A stretch of 64,000 nt of DNA from Streptosporangium oxazolinicum (lineage in GTDB: Bacteria > Actinomycetota > Actinomycetes > Streptosporangiales > Streptosporangiaceae), in the NCBI RefSeq assembly GCF_039537505.1, contig NZ_BAABAQ010000001.1:310001-374000 (forward strand). Reading direction: 5' to 3'. The notes beneath the pieces were generated by a model that was given only the letters and a program-made list of their open reading frames with translations, ran no database searches and was not told where the DNA came from. A program made the position numbers and the translations under genes. Each line of letters begins with the position of its first letter. Position 1 is the first letter of the stretch. Shown piece by piece: positions 16,988 through 25,356 of this stretch.

Positions 16988-17911
16988 ATGAACGTGCGTG
17001 TGGAGTACCGAGGGCCACTCGGCGAACAAGAGGTGTCCGACGTCCTCGCGGTGGTGGAGGCGGCCACGGAGGCCGACGGGGTCAGACCACTCAACGAGCA
17101 TGTCATGCTGCACCTGCGCTACGGCGGCGACGAGCGGGCCGGAGCCGTGCTGCTGTACGCCGGGGACGACCTCGCGGGCTACGCCCACGTCGACCCGACC
17201 GACCCCGTCGAGGGCCCCAGCGGGGAGCTGGTCGTCCATCCCGCGTTCCGCAGGAGGGGGTACGGGCGGCGGCTGCTGGAGGCCGTGCTCGACCACACCG
17301 GCGGGCATCTGCGCCTGTGGGCGCACGGCGGGCATCCGGCCGCCGAGGCTCTCGCCCGGTCGGCGGGCTTCGACAGGGTCAGGTCCCTGTGGCGGATGCG
17401 CCGCTCCCTGTCCTCCGACATCCCCGGCTTCGACCTTCCCGAGGGGGTACGGCTGCGCACGTTCGAGCCCGGCACCTCCGACCGGGAGGCGTGGGTGGCA
17501 CTCAACGCCAAGGCATTCGCCCAGCACCCCGAGCAGGGGGCGTGGACGATCGAGGACCTGGAACGGCGCGAGCGGGAGCCCTGGTTCGACCCGGCCGGAT
17601 TCTTCCTCGCCGTACGACCGAGCGGCGACGGTGACGGCGACCGGCTGGTGGGCTTCCACTGGACCAAGGTCCACGGCGACGGCGACCACGCGCACGAACC
17701 CCTCGGCGAGGTCTACGTCGTCGGCGTCGACCCCGCGGAGCAGGGAGGCGGCCTGGGCAGATCGCTCACCCTCGCGGGCCTGGCCCACCTGCGGGCACGG
17801 GGCCTGAACCAGGTGATGCTGTACGTGGACGAGAGCAACCCCTCGGCGATCCGCCTGTACGAGAGGCTGGGCTTCACCCGCTGGGACGTCGACGTGATGT
17901 ACCGGAAGTGA
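16988..17911 (+). CDS. mshD: Mycothiol synthase
   Basis: 307 aa from ATG at 16988. Two GNAT domains are fused, the typical MshD layout. The N-terminal one has ELVVHPAFRRRGYGRRLLEA and the C-terminal one has VVGVDPAEQGGGLGRSLTLA, both acetyl-CoA loops. The active C-terminal half ends with YVDESNPSAIRLYERLGF. MshD acetylates Cys-GlcN-Ins in the last step of mycothiol synthesis, so the organism relies on mycothiol. The gene is divergent from the nucleotidase and convergent with the phosphate transporter. Confidence 0.93.
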   Translation: MNVRVEYRGPLGEQEVSDVLAVVEAATEADGVRPLNEHVMLHLRYGGDERAGAVLLYAGDDLAGYAHVDPTDPVEGPSGELVVHPAFRRRGYGRRLLEAVLDHTGGHLRLWAHGGHPAAEALARSAGFDRVRSLWRMRRSLSSDIPGFDLPEGVRLRTFEPGTSDREAWVALNAKAFAQHPEQGAWTIEDLERREREPWFDPAGFFLAVRPSGDGDGDRLVGFHWTKVHGDGDHAHEPLGEVYVVGVDPAEQGGGLGRSLTLAGLAHLRARGLNQVMLYVDESNPSAIRLYERLGFTRWDVDVMYRK

Positions 17912-17928
17912 CGCACGTGAAGCAGGAC

Positions 17929-17960
17929 GCGCCGGACCGGGTTCGTCCCCGGTCCGGCGC
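17929..17960. terminator. Hairpin between convergent mshD and phosphate transporter
   Basis: GCGCCGGACCGGG (17929-17941) pairs perfectly with 17948-17960 around a 6-nt loop. It sits 18 bp after the mshD stop. Confidence 0.75.
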
Positions 17961-17999
17961 GGTCGTCCGGTAACCACGTCCGGCGCGGTCGCCCTGGAG

Positions 18000-19004
18000 C
18001 TACTCGACCATCCAGTGGAGCGCGAAGTAGGACAGCGCGGCGACGAACGCGGCGGCCGGGATCGTGAGGATCCAGGCGGTCACGATGTTGCCCGCGACGC
18101 CCCAGCGCACGGCCGACAGGCGCTTGGTGGCACCGACGCCCATGATCGCGCTGGTGATCGTGTGGGTGGTCGAGATGGGGGCGCCGAAGCCGATGGCCGC
18201 CGTGTAGAGCACGGTCGCCGCGGCCGTCTCCGCGGCGAATCCCTGCGGTGGATCGAGCGCGATGATCCGGCGTCCGAGCGTCCGCATGATCCGCCAGCCG
18301 CCCGCGTACGTGCCGAGCGAGATGGCGGTGGCGGCGGCGAGGATGACCCACTGGGGGATCGGGTCACCGTCGTTCTGGTAACCGCCGACCACGAGGGCCA
18401 GGAAGATGACCCCCATGGTCTTCTGCGCGTCCTGGAGGCCGTGGCCCAGCGCCATCGCGGCCGCGGACACGGTCTGCGCGTGGCGGAAGCCCCGGTTGGT
18501 CCTCGTGGGCTGGGAGCGCCGGAACCCCCAGAGAATTCCGATCATGATGAGCCCGGCGAGGGTGAAGCCGACCAGCGGGGACAGGATCATCGGGATGACG
18601 ACCTTCTCCACCACCCCGTCCCAGTGGACGGTGCTCGCCGAGGCGAGCGCGGAGCCGACCAGGCCGCCGATCAGCGCGTGACTGCTTGAGGAGGGGAGGC
18701 CGAAGTACCACGTGACGAGGTTCCAGGTGATCGCGCCGACCAGGCCCGAGCCGACGATGACGAGGCCGTGGCTTCCCTGCGGGGCGTCGATGATGCCCTT
18801 GCCGACGGTCGCCGCCACCTGCGTACCGAGATGCGCACCCAGGAAGTTCATGGCCGCGGCCATGAACAGCGCGGCCCTCGGCGTCAGCGCGCGCGTCGAG
18901 ACGGAGGTCGCGATCGCGTTCGCGGCGTCGTGGAAACCGTTGGTGTAGTCGAACACCAACGCCACGACCACCACGCCGATGACGAGTGCGAGCGTGAGAT
19001 CCAC
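18000..19004 (-). CDS. pit: PiT-family inorganic phosphate transporter
   Basis: 334 aa from GTG at 19004. About ten hydrophobic helices. The duplicated PiT signatures are present: DYTNGFHDAANAIATSVST near residue 20 and FGAPISTTHTITSAIMGVG near residue 280, plus GLPSSSSHALIGGL. It starts immediately after the stop of the DUF47 gene with no spacer, so the two are coupled. It imports phosphate (or metal phosphate) driven by the proton or cation gradient. Confidence 0.93.
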   Translation of the reverse strand: MDLTLALVIGVVVVALVFDYTNGFHDAANAIATSVSTRALTPRAALFMAAAMNFLGAHLGTQVAATVGKGIIDAPQGSHGLVIVGSGLVGAITWNLVTWYFGLPSSSSHALIGGLVGSALASASTVHWDGVVEKVVIPMILSPLVGFTLAGLIMIGILWGFRRSQPTRTNRGFRHAQTVSAAAMALGHGLQDAQKTMGVIFLALVVGGYQNDGDPIPQWVILAAATAISLGTYAGGWRIMRTLGRRIIALDPPQGFAAETAAATVLYTAAIGFGAPISTTHTITSAIMGVGATKRLSAVRWGVAGNIVTAWILTIPAAAFVAALSYFALHWMVE

Positions 19005-19622
19005 TTAGCTTTCCTTGACCGCGATCGACTCGATCGTGTTGGCCACGTGCTCGAAGGCGTCGGCGGCCATCTCCAGCTGATCGATGACCTCCTTCATCTT
19101 GAGGACGGTCAACGCGTCGTACTCGCCGCCGAAGAGCTTGGCGAGAAGGCGGCGGTAGACCTGGTCGGCCTGGTTCTCCAGCCGGTTGATCTCGATCCAG
19201 TACTCGTTGAGGTTCTTCATCGAACGCAGCCGTGGCATGGCCTCGGCGGTGAGCTCCGCCGCGCGCTCCAGGACCTCGACCTGCCGGACGACCTCCTTGG
19301 GGAGGTGGTCGATCTGGTACAGGACGATCAGGTCCGCGGCCGCCTCCATGTAGTCCATCACGTCGTCGAGGTTCGAGGCGAGACGGTAGATGTCCTCGCG
19401 GTCGAAGGGCGTGATGAAGCTTTCGTTGAGCCGGTTCATGATCGCGTGAGTGCGCTCGTCACCGGCGTGCTCACATGCGCGCATCTTCTCGGCCAGGGCT
19501 TCTCTGTCCGATCCGTCACTGATGATCTCTACCAGCAGACGGGACGCTGTGACGAGGTTGTTCGCCGAGTCGGCGAACAAGTCGTAGTAGCTGTCCTCAC
19601 TAGGTGTGAGACGCAGGCGCAC
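19005..19622 (-). CDS. DUF47 PhoU-like partner of phosphate transporter
   Basis: 205 aa from GTG at 19622 with GGAGAACGAC upstream. The all-helical protein contains ACEHAGDERTHAIMNRLN and LDDVMDYMEAAADL, with the Glu/Asp-rich metal-binding pattern of DUF47/PhoU-type regulators. DUF47 proteins commonly precede pit genes and are thought to regulate the transporter. Coupling to pit is direct (TAA then GTG). Confidence 0.9.
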   Translation of the reverse strand: MRLRLTPSEDSYYDLFADSANNLVTASRLLVEIISDGSDREALAEKMRACEHAGDERTHAIMNRLNESFITPFDREDIYRLASNLDDVMDYMEAAADLIVLYQIDHLPKEVVRQVEVLERAAELTAEAMPRLRSMKNLNEYWIEINRLENQADQVYRRLLAKLFGGEYDALTVLKMKEVIDQLEMAADAFEHVANTIESIAVKES

Positions 19623-20035
19623 GTCGTTCTCCAGATGTGCGGGGATGGTCCGCAGAGAAGGGTACGGGTTACCAGCGGAAATGCGAACTTCACCCGCTAG
19701 ACGCGCACTCTTCGTGATGTCGTTACCCGGCGGGTACCCGGCGACACACAGCTTGAGGCAGTCTTGCGGGCATCTTTCCGGTGACCGTTTTTGCTAGTTT
19801 TCGGCCACATTATGCCGAAGACAGGTCACGTATGGGACTCTCTCCCCCGGACCACCGTCCGGCATGCTGCCCGCGCTCCCCTTCGAAGCCTCTTGGAAGC
19901 CCGGCTCCCACGACGTTCCTCCGAGATCCACCAAGATCGAAGAGATCGATGACCTGCGCGAACAAACAGGGTGATTTCCATCACGACCTCTCACTAAACC
20001 GCGTTCAGGCCCCCTCCCACCGGGGATCGCGAAGA
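19623..20035. other. Upstream region of DUF47-pit operon
   Basis: 413 bp between the DUF47 start and the dcd stop, both on the minus strand. It must hold the operon promoter and any phosphate-responsive site. I looked for tandem PHO-box repeats (GTTCACC type) and found only isolated partial matches. No gene or convincing hairpin seen. Confidence 0.5.
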
Positions 20036-20611
20036 TCAGATGGGGGTCCGGTGGAAGTTGAGGTACGAACGGCTCGGCGTCGGCCCCCGCTGCCCCTGGT
20101 AGCGCGATCCGTACTTCTCCGAACCGTAGGGATACTCCGCCGGGGAGCTGAGCCGGAACATGCAGAGCTGGCCGATCTTCATACCGGGCCAGAGCTTGAT
20201 CGGCAGCGTCGCGACGTTGGAGAGCTCCAGCGTGACGTGCCCGCTGAACCCCGGGTCGATGAACCCCGCCGTCGAGTGCGTCAGCAACCCGAGCCTGCCC
20301 AGCGAGCTCTTGCCCTCCAGCCGCGAGGCGATGTCGTCCGGCAGCGTGACGACCTCGTACGTGCTCGCCAGCACGAACTCCCCCGGATGCAGGATGAACG
20401 GCTCACCCTTGTCCGGCTCGACCATCCGCGTCAGATCGGGCTGCTCGACCGCCGGATCGATGTGGGGATACCGGTGGTTCTCGAAGACTCGGAAGTAGCG
20501 GTCCAGGCGTACGTCCACGCTGGACGGCTGGATCATCTCCGGCTGGAAGGGATCGATCCTGACCCTTCCGGCCTCGATCTCAGTGGCGATGTCACGATCG
20601 GAAAGCAGCAC
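20036..20611 (-). CDS. dcd: dCTP deaminase
   Basis: 191 aa from GTG at 20611. The conserved core includes IQPSSVDVRLD, the HPGEFVLAST strand, the catalytic/nucleotide motif LEGKSSLGRLGLLTH and TAGFIDPGFSGHVTLEL with its active-site Glu. The length fits the family. It converts dCTP to dUTP, or in the bifunctional form to dUMP, to supply dTMP synthesis. It stands alone, with a 20-bp minisatellite upstream. Confidence 0.95.
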   Translation of the reverse strand: MLLSDRDIATEIEAGRVRIDPFQPEMIQPSSVDVRLDRYFRVFENHRYPHIDPAVEQPDLTRMVEPDKGEPFILHPGEFVLASTYEVVTLPDDIASRLEGKSSLGRLGLLTHSTAGFIDPGFSGHVTLELSNVATLPIKLWPGMKIGQLCMFRLSSPAEYPYGSEKYGSRYQGQRGPTPSRSYLNFHRTPI

Positions 20612-20926
20612 GTGTGGAACCTACCAACGCCGGACTCGTGAAACCCGCTCCCCGGAAGGACCCACGAACCTTTCCCAGAGGGAACGCACACCCAGAAAGG
20701 ACGCACGAATCCCAGAGGGAGCACACGGATCCCAGAAGGGACGTACGCATCCCGGAAGGAGCACACAGATCCCGGAAGGAGCGCACGGATCCTGGAAGGA
20801 GCGCACGCTCCCTGCTCCCTGCTTCCGGCGAGGGCGCGCGGATCTTGCCCCTCACGAATCTTGCTCCCCGGAGGGACGAGAGTCGCCCAACTTTCCGCTA
20901 GAGTGGTGACGCGCGGCACGCCGCAC
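20612..20926. repeat. Interval with 20-bp minisatellite
   Basis: Between dcd and tRNA-Gly. Six 20-bp units run from 20683 to 20802. The last five have the consensus RYACNNATCCYRGARGGRRC; the first is degenerate. Further decayed copies are visible on both sides. No gene is visible. The promoters of dcd (minus) and the tRNA (plus) must lie in or beside this block. Confidence 0.85.
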
Positions 20927-20997
20927 GCGGGTGTAGTTCAATGGCAGAACATCAGCTTCCCAAGCTGACAGCGCGGGTTCGATTCCCGTCACCCGCT
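20927..20997 (+). tRNA. tRNA-Gly(CCC)
   Basis: Cloverleaf by eye: acceptor stem GCGGGTG/CACCCGC, D arm starting GTTC, anticodon stem TCAGC/GCTGA with loop TTCCCAA (anticodon CCC), and T arm CGGGTTCGATTCCCG. CCA is encoded at 20998-21000. Its 3' half (from the anticodon loop) is repeated downstream at five or six places, so it is the insertion target of the island. Confidence 0.95.
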
Positions 20998-21006
20998 CCA
21001 CATACA

Positions 21007-21044
21007 AAGGCCCAGGTCAGGATGCAAATCCCAGCCGGGGCCTT
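21007..21044 (+). terminator. Possible tRNA-Gly terminator
   Basis: AAGGCCC (21007-21013) pairs with GGGCCTT (21038-21044), with outer ACAA/TTGT pairing possible. No T-run. The CCCAGGTCAGGA part recurs after the 26106 repeat, so it is also part of an element end. Confidence 0.4.
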
Positions 21045-21299
21045 CGTTGTTTCCGGAACCTCTTCGATCTTCCATGCCCGTTACGTGCCCGATCCCGATG
21101 GTTCTTCCCTCTTAAGAACGGCTTCGGTGAGCTTTCCCATGCCACCGGCGATCATCTGACCCCGGCAACTGCGGTTACACGGGTGGGGCCCTGCACACGC
21201 CGGTCCTGCTGCCTGCCGGGACGTGATCAGACGCGACGGGGCAGCGGTAACGCTCTTCGGCGCCCTCCGCACCAAAGGGCACCACCCCGCCGCGCCCGC

Positions 21300-21590
21300 C
21301 TATCGACCGACGTAGTCGGCCAGAACCTGGGCAGCGCCCGCCACGTCGCCGATCGGGTGGCGCTTCTCGACCGACTGCCAGGAGGAGAAGGCACCGCCGT
21401 AGCCGACGAACACCCACACCGGCAGGCCGACCTGTGGACGCGGGATCATCAGCGCACTGTCGTTGTCGCGCAGTTCGGCCCGTACGCCGAACCGCAGCAA
21501 CCCGTTTCGCAGCCGGGTGAGGGCATGCGCCTCCTTCTGCTGGCGTTCCTGCCGAAGGCAGGCCGCAGCGGTCTGCATGATCGGATTCAT
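21300..21590 (-). CDS. Hypothetical protein, island segment A
   Basis: 96 aa from ATG at 21590, which overlaps the stop of the upstream small gene (ATGA). A helical N-terminus (CLRQERQQKEAHALTRLRNG) leads into a small alpha/beta body with a VWVFVGYGGAFSSWQSVEKRHP-like strand pattern, here noted as VWVFVGYGG then FSSWQSVEKRHP. I do not recognise the family. It is coupled to the zinc-ribbon peptide and divergent from the XRE chimera, a layout often seen around actinomycete XRE regulators. Confidence 0.6.
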   Translation of the reverse strand: MNPIMQTAAACLRQERQQKEAHALTRLRNGLLRFGVRAELRDNDSALMIPRPQVGLPVWVFVGYGGAFSSWQSVEKRHPIGDVAGAAQVLADYVGR

Positions 21591-21781
21591 CTCACGTTCC
21601 TTTCGACCCGGCCGGTTGCGAGGCAGTCGAGACATTCCTGTTCTCCCTGCGTCTCGGGATCACCACCGCTCTCGCCGACGAGAAGGGCACGGCGCGAGCT
21701 GCACAGCTTGGTTCCACGTCCCCGGCACGTGGGGCAGGGGCGTGTCTCGCTGGTCTCCTCTGGCCGGGTCACCGTCGCCAT
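21587..21781 (-). CDS. Small zinc-ribbon protein
   Basis: 64 aa from ATG at 21781, with GAGGAG directly upstream. It contains CPTCRGRGTKLC and ECLDCLATGR, two CxxC pairs of the DnaJ cysteine-repeat type (CxxCxGxG-like), so it probably binds one zinc. It is coupled to the 96-aa gene by a 4-base overlap and divergent from the XRE/DUF6461 gene across 156 bp. Confidence 0.7.
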   Translation of the reverse strand: MATVTRPEETSETRPCPTCRGRGTKLCSSRRALLVGESGGDPETQGEQECLDCLATGRVERNVR

Positions 21782-21937
21782 CTCCTCGGATGTGATCCGC
21801 GTTCCCTGCGGCGGAAAGCGGGCTGACGTACCGTGTTGCTTGATGGCAAGTCCACCGGCAATCCAAGAAGGACAGGACCCCCAAACGGCCCCCCTGAATC
21901 CCCCCTCTTGAGCCCCCAGCCGGGAGGAAGGCCCCAG

Positions 21938-23488
21938 ATGTCCGACAACATCCCCAACGTCCAACTCCGGGCTTGGCGTAACGAGCACCGTCTGACGCGT
22001 GCCGAACTGGCCAACCGGATCAACGCGACGCCGATCGGCATCAGGGAGTCTCTGGCGTGCGATGAGGAGCGCATCCGGCGCTGGGAAGCCGGAGGGGTCA
22101 GGTGGCCCCATTCTCCGTACCGGCTCGCCATCACCCAGTTGACCGGACTTCAACCCGAAGACCTGGGATTCCGGCCGAACAGACGCGGGGCCGGCCAGCT
22201 CGTTGAAGCCACCAGCATCATCCCCATGGACGCGTTGCGAGCCGAGGCCGACCTGTACGGCACCATGGAACTCGCCCAGCAGCTCCAGGCATCCGACGTC
22301 GGAACCGGGACGCTCGAAGCCCTCGCCGAGGCCGTCGATCTGCTTTGCCGCGCCTACCCCGTCGTTTCGGCCGCCACATTGCGCGATCGGACCCAGAAGC
22401 GCCTCCCTCAGGTCAACGGCCTACTCGGTGGACGGATCACCCTCGCCCAGCACCGCGAACTCCTCGTCATAACCGGATGGCTGACGGCCCTGCTCGGGTG
22501 CGTTCACTACGACCTGGGAGAACGCGAGGAGGCCGAGACCGCCCGCCGCGCCGCCTACGAGATGGGCCGCCAGGTCGGCCACGGTGAACTCATGGGCTGG
22601 GCACACGAGATGTCAGCGTGGTTCGCTCTGGTCGAGGGCCGCTATGAAGGCGTGGTCACCTCTGCCCGCATGGGCCAGGCCGTCGCCGGCCAATCCAGCG
22701 CTCAGGTTCAACTCACCCTGCAAGAGGCCCGCGGACTGGCCCGAATCGGCGACCGCCGCGAAGCGGACAAGGCCCTCACCCGAGGAGCTGACGCCCTCGC
22801 CAAGCTCCCACTTCCTGGGAACCCAGATCATCACTTCGTGTTTGATCACGCTAAGCCGCGGTTGCCGCGCCGCATCCTGGTGTCTTCCGCGACAATCAGC
22901 ACCGTGATCGATCATTACCGCAATCTGTTCGACCGGCACCAGTGGTTAGAGGGCGCGCTTTGCTGGACTGTGGTGCAACCCCTCGACGAAGAGATCAGTG
23001 CGGAAGACCTCCTGCGGCGGCTGAACGGAGGCCGGGACCCCCAGCAACGCATCATGGAATATCCCACGGAGGAGGCCTGGAGGGAGGATCTGCCGGTGCT
23101 CTTCGCCTTCGGGGGCGAAGGAACCTACGGCTTCCTGGAGTTCAGCTACGGCTATGCCACACCCGATCACATCCTCGTCGAACTCAGCAAGACGTCACGG
23201 GTCTGGATGACGACCTGGCACACCAACGGGGGATACACGATCCTCAAGGCGGCCGACGGCCAGATCAAGGCACGGATGGGCTACTTCATCTTCGCTGAGC
23301 ACCGCATCCAGGAGGGCGACCCCAACATCCTGGCCGATTTCCTGCCCATGCTCGACAGCCTCGACCAGGAGGACTACCGCGGCAAGCTCAGCGCGGCATT
23401 CGCCTTCATCGAGGCATCCACCGGCATGCGCCTTGAGAGCGACTGGCTGGATGTAGAAGAGGCACCCGTCATCATCCTCGACAACTGA
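21938..23488 (+). CDS. XRE-TPR regulator fused to a DUF6461-like domain
   Basis: 516 aa from ATG at 21938 with GGGAGGAAGG upstream. Residues about 8-75 are an XRE helix-turn-helix (LRAWRNEHRLTRAELANRIN). Residues about 95-305 are TPR-like helices as in actinomycete XRE regulators, which usually run on for another 100 or more residues. At about residue 306 (FVFDHAK) the pattern switches. Residues about 325-516 resemble a complete DUF6461 protein (WTVVQPLDEEISAEDLLRRL). The fusion point looks like a deletion joining two genes. The DUF6461 name is from memory of the pattern. Confidence 0.75.
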   Translation: MSDNIPNVQLRAWRNEHRLTRAELANRINATPIGIRESLACDEERIRRWEAGGVRWPHSPYRLAITQLTGLQPEDLGFRPNRRGAGQLVEATSIIPMDALRAEADLYGTMELAQQLQASDVGTGTLEALAEAVDLLCRAYPVVSAATLRDRTQKRLPQVNGLLGGRITLAQHRELLVITGWLTALLGCVHYDLGEREEAETARRAAYEMGRQVGHGELMGWAHEMSAWFALVEGRYEGVVTSARMGQAVAGQSSAQVQLTLQEARGLARIGDRREADKALTRGADALAKLPLPGNPDHHFVFDHAKPRLPRRILVSSATISTVIDHYRNLFDRHQWLEGALCWTVVQPLDEEISAEDLLRRLNGGRDPQQRIMEYPTEEAWREDLPVLFAFGGEGTYGFLEFSYGYATPDHILVELSKTSRVWMTTWHTNGGYTILKAADGQIKARMGYFIFAEHRIQEGDPNILADFLPMLDSLDQEDYRGKLSAAFAFIEASTGMRLESDWLDVEEAPVIILDN

Positions 23489-23928
23489 AATGAGGACTGA
23501 ACGCAGCTGACCGGACATAGCGCTGGTGACCCTCAAACCCATGCCTCCGGCGGGGGCGCTCCGACTCCGGGATCATCGCCGCGTCCGCTGTCTGAGCCGT
23601 AGGTGGCGGAGGTGGAAGCCTGATCATCCCGTCCGCCATCGACCCGGGACAAGCCGAGCAGACCAGGGCCACGGGGTCAAGGTCGTTCGTCCGGTGGGGC
23701 GCTCCACCTTGACCCCGTGGCCCTGGCCCGCTTCCCCTTCGGGCGGGTCGACGACAGACGGGATGATCAGGCGGCCGGCGTGTGCGCGTCGCGCGAGAAA
23801 CACCAGGTCGCGGGCTGATCGTCGTGACATTAGCGTGCCATTAAGGGCGATAACGAGGGGGCAACTACGGTCACTCATGACCGACCGCAGACCCAGGTCA
23901 ACGCCCCTACAAGCCAAGATCCTTACAA
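23489..23928. other. Right end of segment A, large inverted repeat, no gene
   Basis: No convincing coding sequence. It holds a 21-bp perfect inverted repeat (23663-23683 with 23706-23726). The last 100 bp before the repeat at 23929 align with the last 100 bp before the repeat at 24798, starting at ATTAGCG-N-GCCATTAA. A 103-codon minus-strand frame here reads through the attachment flank and I treat it as spurious. Confidence 0.6.
23663..23726. repeat. 21-bp perfect inverted repeat
   Basis: CCAGGGCCACGGGGTCAAGG plus T (23663-23683) is mirrored at 23706-23726 around a 22-nt spacer. No T-run follows, so it is not a typical terminator. Confidence 0.9.
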
Positions 23929-23972
23929 TTCCCAAGCTGACAGCGCGGGTTCGATTCCCGTCACCCGCTCCA
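23929..23972 (+). repeat. Attachment-site copy 1 (tRNA-Gly 3' end)
   Basis: 44 bp identical to the tRNA-Gly 3' half including CCA (20957-21000). It lacks the 5' half, so it is not a functional tRNA. Confidence 0.92.
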
Positions 23973-24049
23973 CCTCAGGAAAACGGCATCTTCCGAACGG
24001 CCGGATAACCCACATGCTCAGGCTCATGCCGTGATGTCACACTGTCGCG

Positions 24050-24610
24050 GTGTCCCGAACCGAGCTCAGCGATATCGAGTACCTACGTCACATCGAGCAC
24101 CTGGCACGCGAGATCGTCAACACGGCAGACAACGAGGGATGGCTCACTCTTGCCACCATCTCCGATGAGGCCACGCCACTTCAGCGAGCAGTGATCGAGA
24201 CAGCCCGCCGACTCCGTCACCATCACTTCGACGGGGACGGGTGTCTCGACGAGGACCTTCCGCTGATGAAACTCGCCGGGGTGGTCATCCTCCGGCCGGA
24301 CGCCCTTCCCGTCGGCATGGAAGAGAGCTACAGCGAGATCTGCGCCCGCCTGGACGTCGAAGCCCGACCCGAAGGGTGGGCGATCTGGAACACCTGGGCC
24401 AAAGACGGCCAGTCCATCTCGATCGTCTTGATCGACTCCAGCGGCACTGAAGGACTGCTCATGAACTGGGCACAGGGCATCGAGGTCTACCCGGTCACCC
24501 CTCTCCCGGCCCAAGTGGTCCTGACACGGCAGGGATGGGTCACTCCTATGCCCCTGTCCCCTGCCAGTGCCCGGAAACCGGAGACGATTCGGCCCATCCG
24601 TACTCAGTGA
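24050..24610 (+). CDS. Hypothetical protein, cargo of segment B
   Basis: 186 aa from GTG at 24050. It begins VSRTELSDIEYLRHIEHLAR with helical character, then an alpha/beta body (WAIWNTWAKDGQ, SISIVLIDSS). No family recognised. The start of this gene and its last codons, but not the middle, recur just right of the repeat at 28443, showing that a second copy of the same element lost the gene. It is the only gene between repeats 1 and 2. Confidence 0.6.
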   Translation: MSRTELSDIEYLRHIEHLAREIVNTADNEGWLTLATISDEATPLQRAVIETARRLRHHHFDGDGCLDEDLPLMKLAGVVILRPDALPVGMEESYSEICARLDVEARPEGWAIWNTWAKDGQSISIVLIDSSGTEGLLMNWAQGIEVYPVTPLPAQVVLTRQGWVTPMPLSPASARKPETIRPIRTQ

Positions 24611-24797
24611 TCAGGAGATTTCCGGAAAGGTCAAGTGACCCTGCAGCATCGCTGCTGAGTCCGCTCCGCACCCCCTCCAGAGCTTCGACCGTCGGGCCAT
24701 TAGCGGGCCATTAACCAGGGTGACGACGGGTCAACCACGGTCACCCACGACCGGCCCAACACCCAGGTCAGCCGCTTCACAACGCGTGATCGATGCA
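24611..24797. other. Right end of segment B with integrase-tail-like remnant
   Basis: The minus strand at about 24612-24660 reads like the last codons of the integrase remnant at 28601 (an AA...P-S-stop pattern). The remainder aligns with the sequence before the repeat at 23929. No gene. Confidence 0.45.
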
Positions 24798-24842
24798 CTT
24801 CCCAAGCTGACAGCGCGGGTTCGATTCCCGTCACCCGCTCCA
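24798..24842 (+). repeat. Attachment-site copy 2
   Basis: 45 bp identical to tRNA-Gly 3' half from the anticodon loop to CCA. Confidence 0.92.
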
Positions 24843-24852
24843 AGAGCGAAAG

Positions 24853-24888
24853 CCCAGCTAAAGAAGTGACCTAGAGCTGGGTTTTTTT
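24853..24888 (+). terminator. Intrinsic terminator right of attachment copy 2
   Basis: CCCAGCT (24853-24859) pairs with AGCTGGG (24875-24881), followed by seven T. It has the form and distance of a tRNA terminator, as if it came with the integrated element to end tRNA transcription. Confidence 0.8.
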
Positions 24889-24999
24889 CGTTCCCCTGGC
24901 GCTGACAGCTCCCGAGCAAGCCTGTCGCGGCCGAAGACTGTTACCGCAGAAAGAGCAGCGGAAGCCTACAGACTGAGCCTCGAAGTTGCCGCCTGCAAC

Positions 25000-25356
25000 T
25001 TATGCGTCCGCGAGCTGTCGGTGATGCACCGTTAGGGGCTCGATTTCTGTGGTGTCGTCGTCGACGACGAGCTCGACGCGGAACCGAACCCCCATTGCCG
25101 CACCGAGGCGCAGCAGCGTCGCTATACCAGGAATGCCACCACCGCCCTCGATGCGAGACAGGGCGGGCTGGGACATCCCGGAGCGCTCCGCTACGACCTT
25201 CTGAGACAAACCTCGGCGCTTACGGATCTCACGCAACTGGTCTCCAAGCTCCAGGTCACGGCCCGCCTGCTCGTACTCGGAGTGAGGCTGCGCATCCACC
25301 TCCATCTCGCGCAGACGCTTCGCCTTGTAGGTCTCCCAACGACTGTGACCCATCAT
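25000..25356 (-). CDS. XRE-family antitoxin (HigA-like)
   Basis: 118 aa. The helix-turn-helix lies at about residues 38-90 (LREIRKRRGLSQKVVAERSG, then SQPALSRIEGGG). The short helical N-terminus is rich in Arg/Glu. The ATG overlaps the toxin stop (25353-25356), toxin first, as in HigBA systems. It should neutralise the toxin and repress the shared promoter. Confidence 0.85.
   Translation of the reverse strand: MMGHSRWETYKAKRLREMEVDAQPHSEYEQAGRDLELGDQLREIRKRRGLSQKVVAERSGMSQPALSRIEGGGGIPGIATLLRLGAAMGVRFRVELVVDDDTTEIEPLTVHHRQLADA

Noticed and set aside
19623..20035. PHO boxes before the DUF47-pit operon
   Set aside because: Only isolated partial GTTCACC-like words, no tandem 11-bp repeats.
23624..23935. 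103-codon minus-strand ORF at the end of segment A
   Set aside because: It runs through the 21-bp inverted repeat and the attachment flank. No domain and no ribosome site.
24731..24919. Minus-strand ORFs through attachment copies, with the peptide GAGDGNRTRAVSLGS
   Set aside because: This peptide is the antisense reading of the tRNA-Gly 3' end and appears at every copy. It is a well-known spurious annotation.
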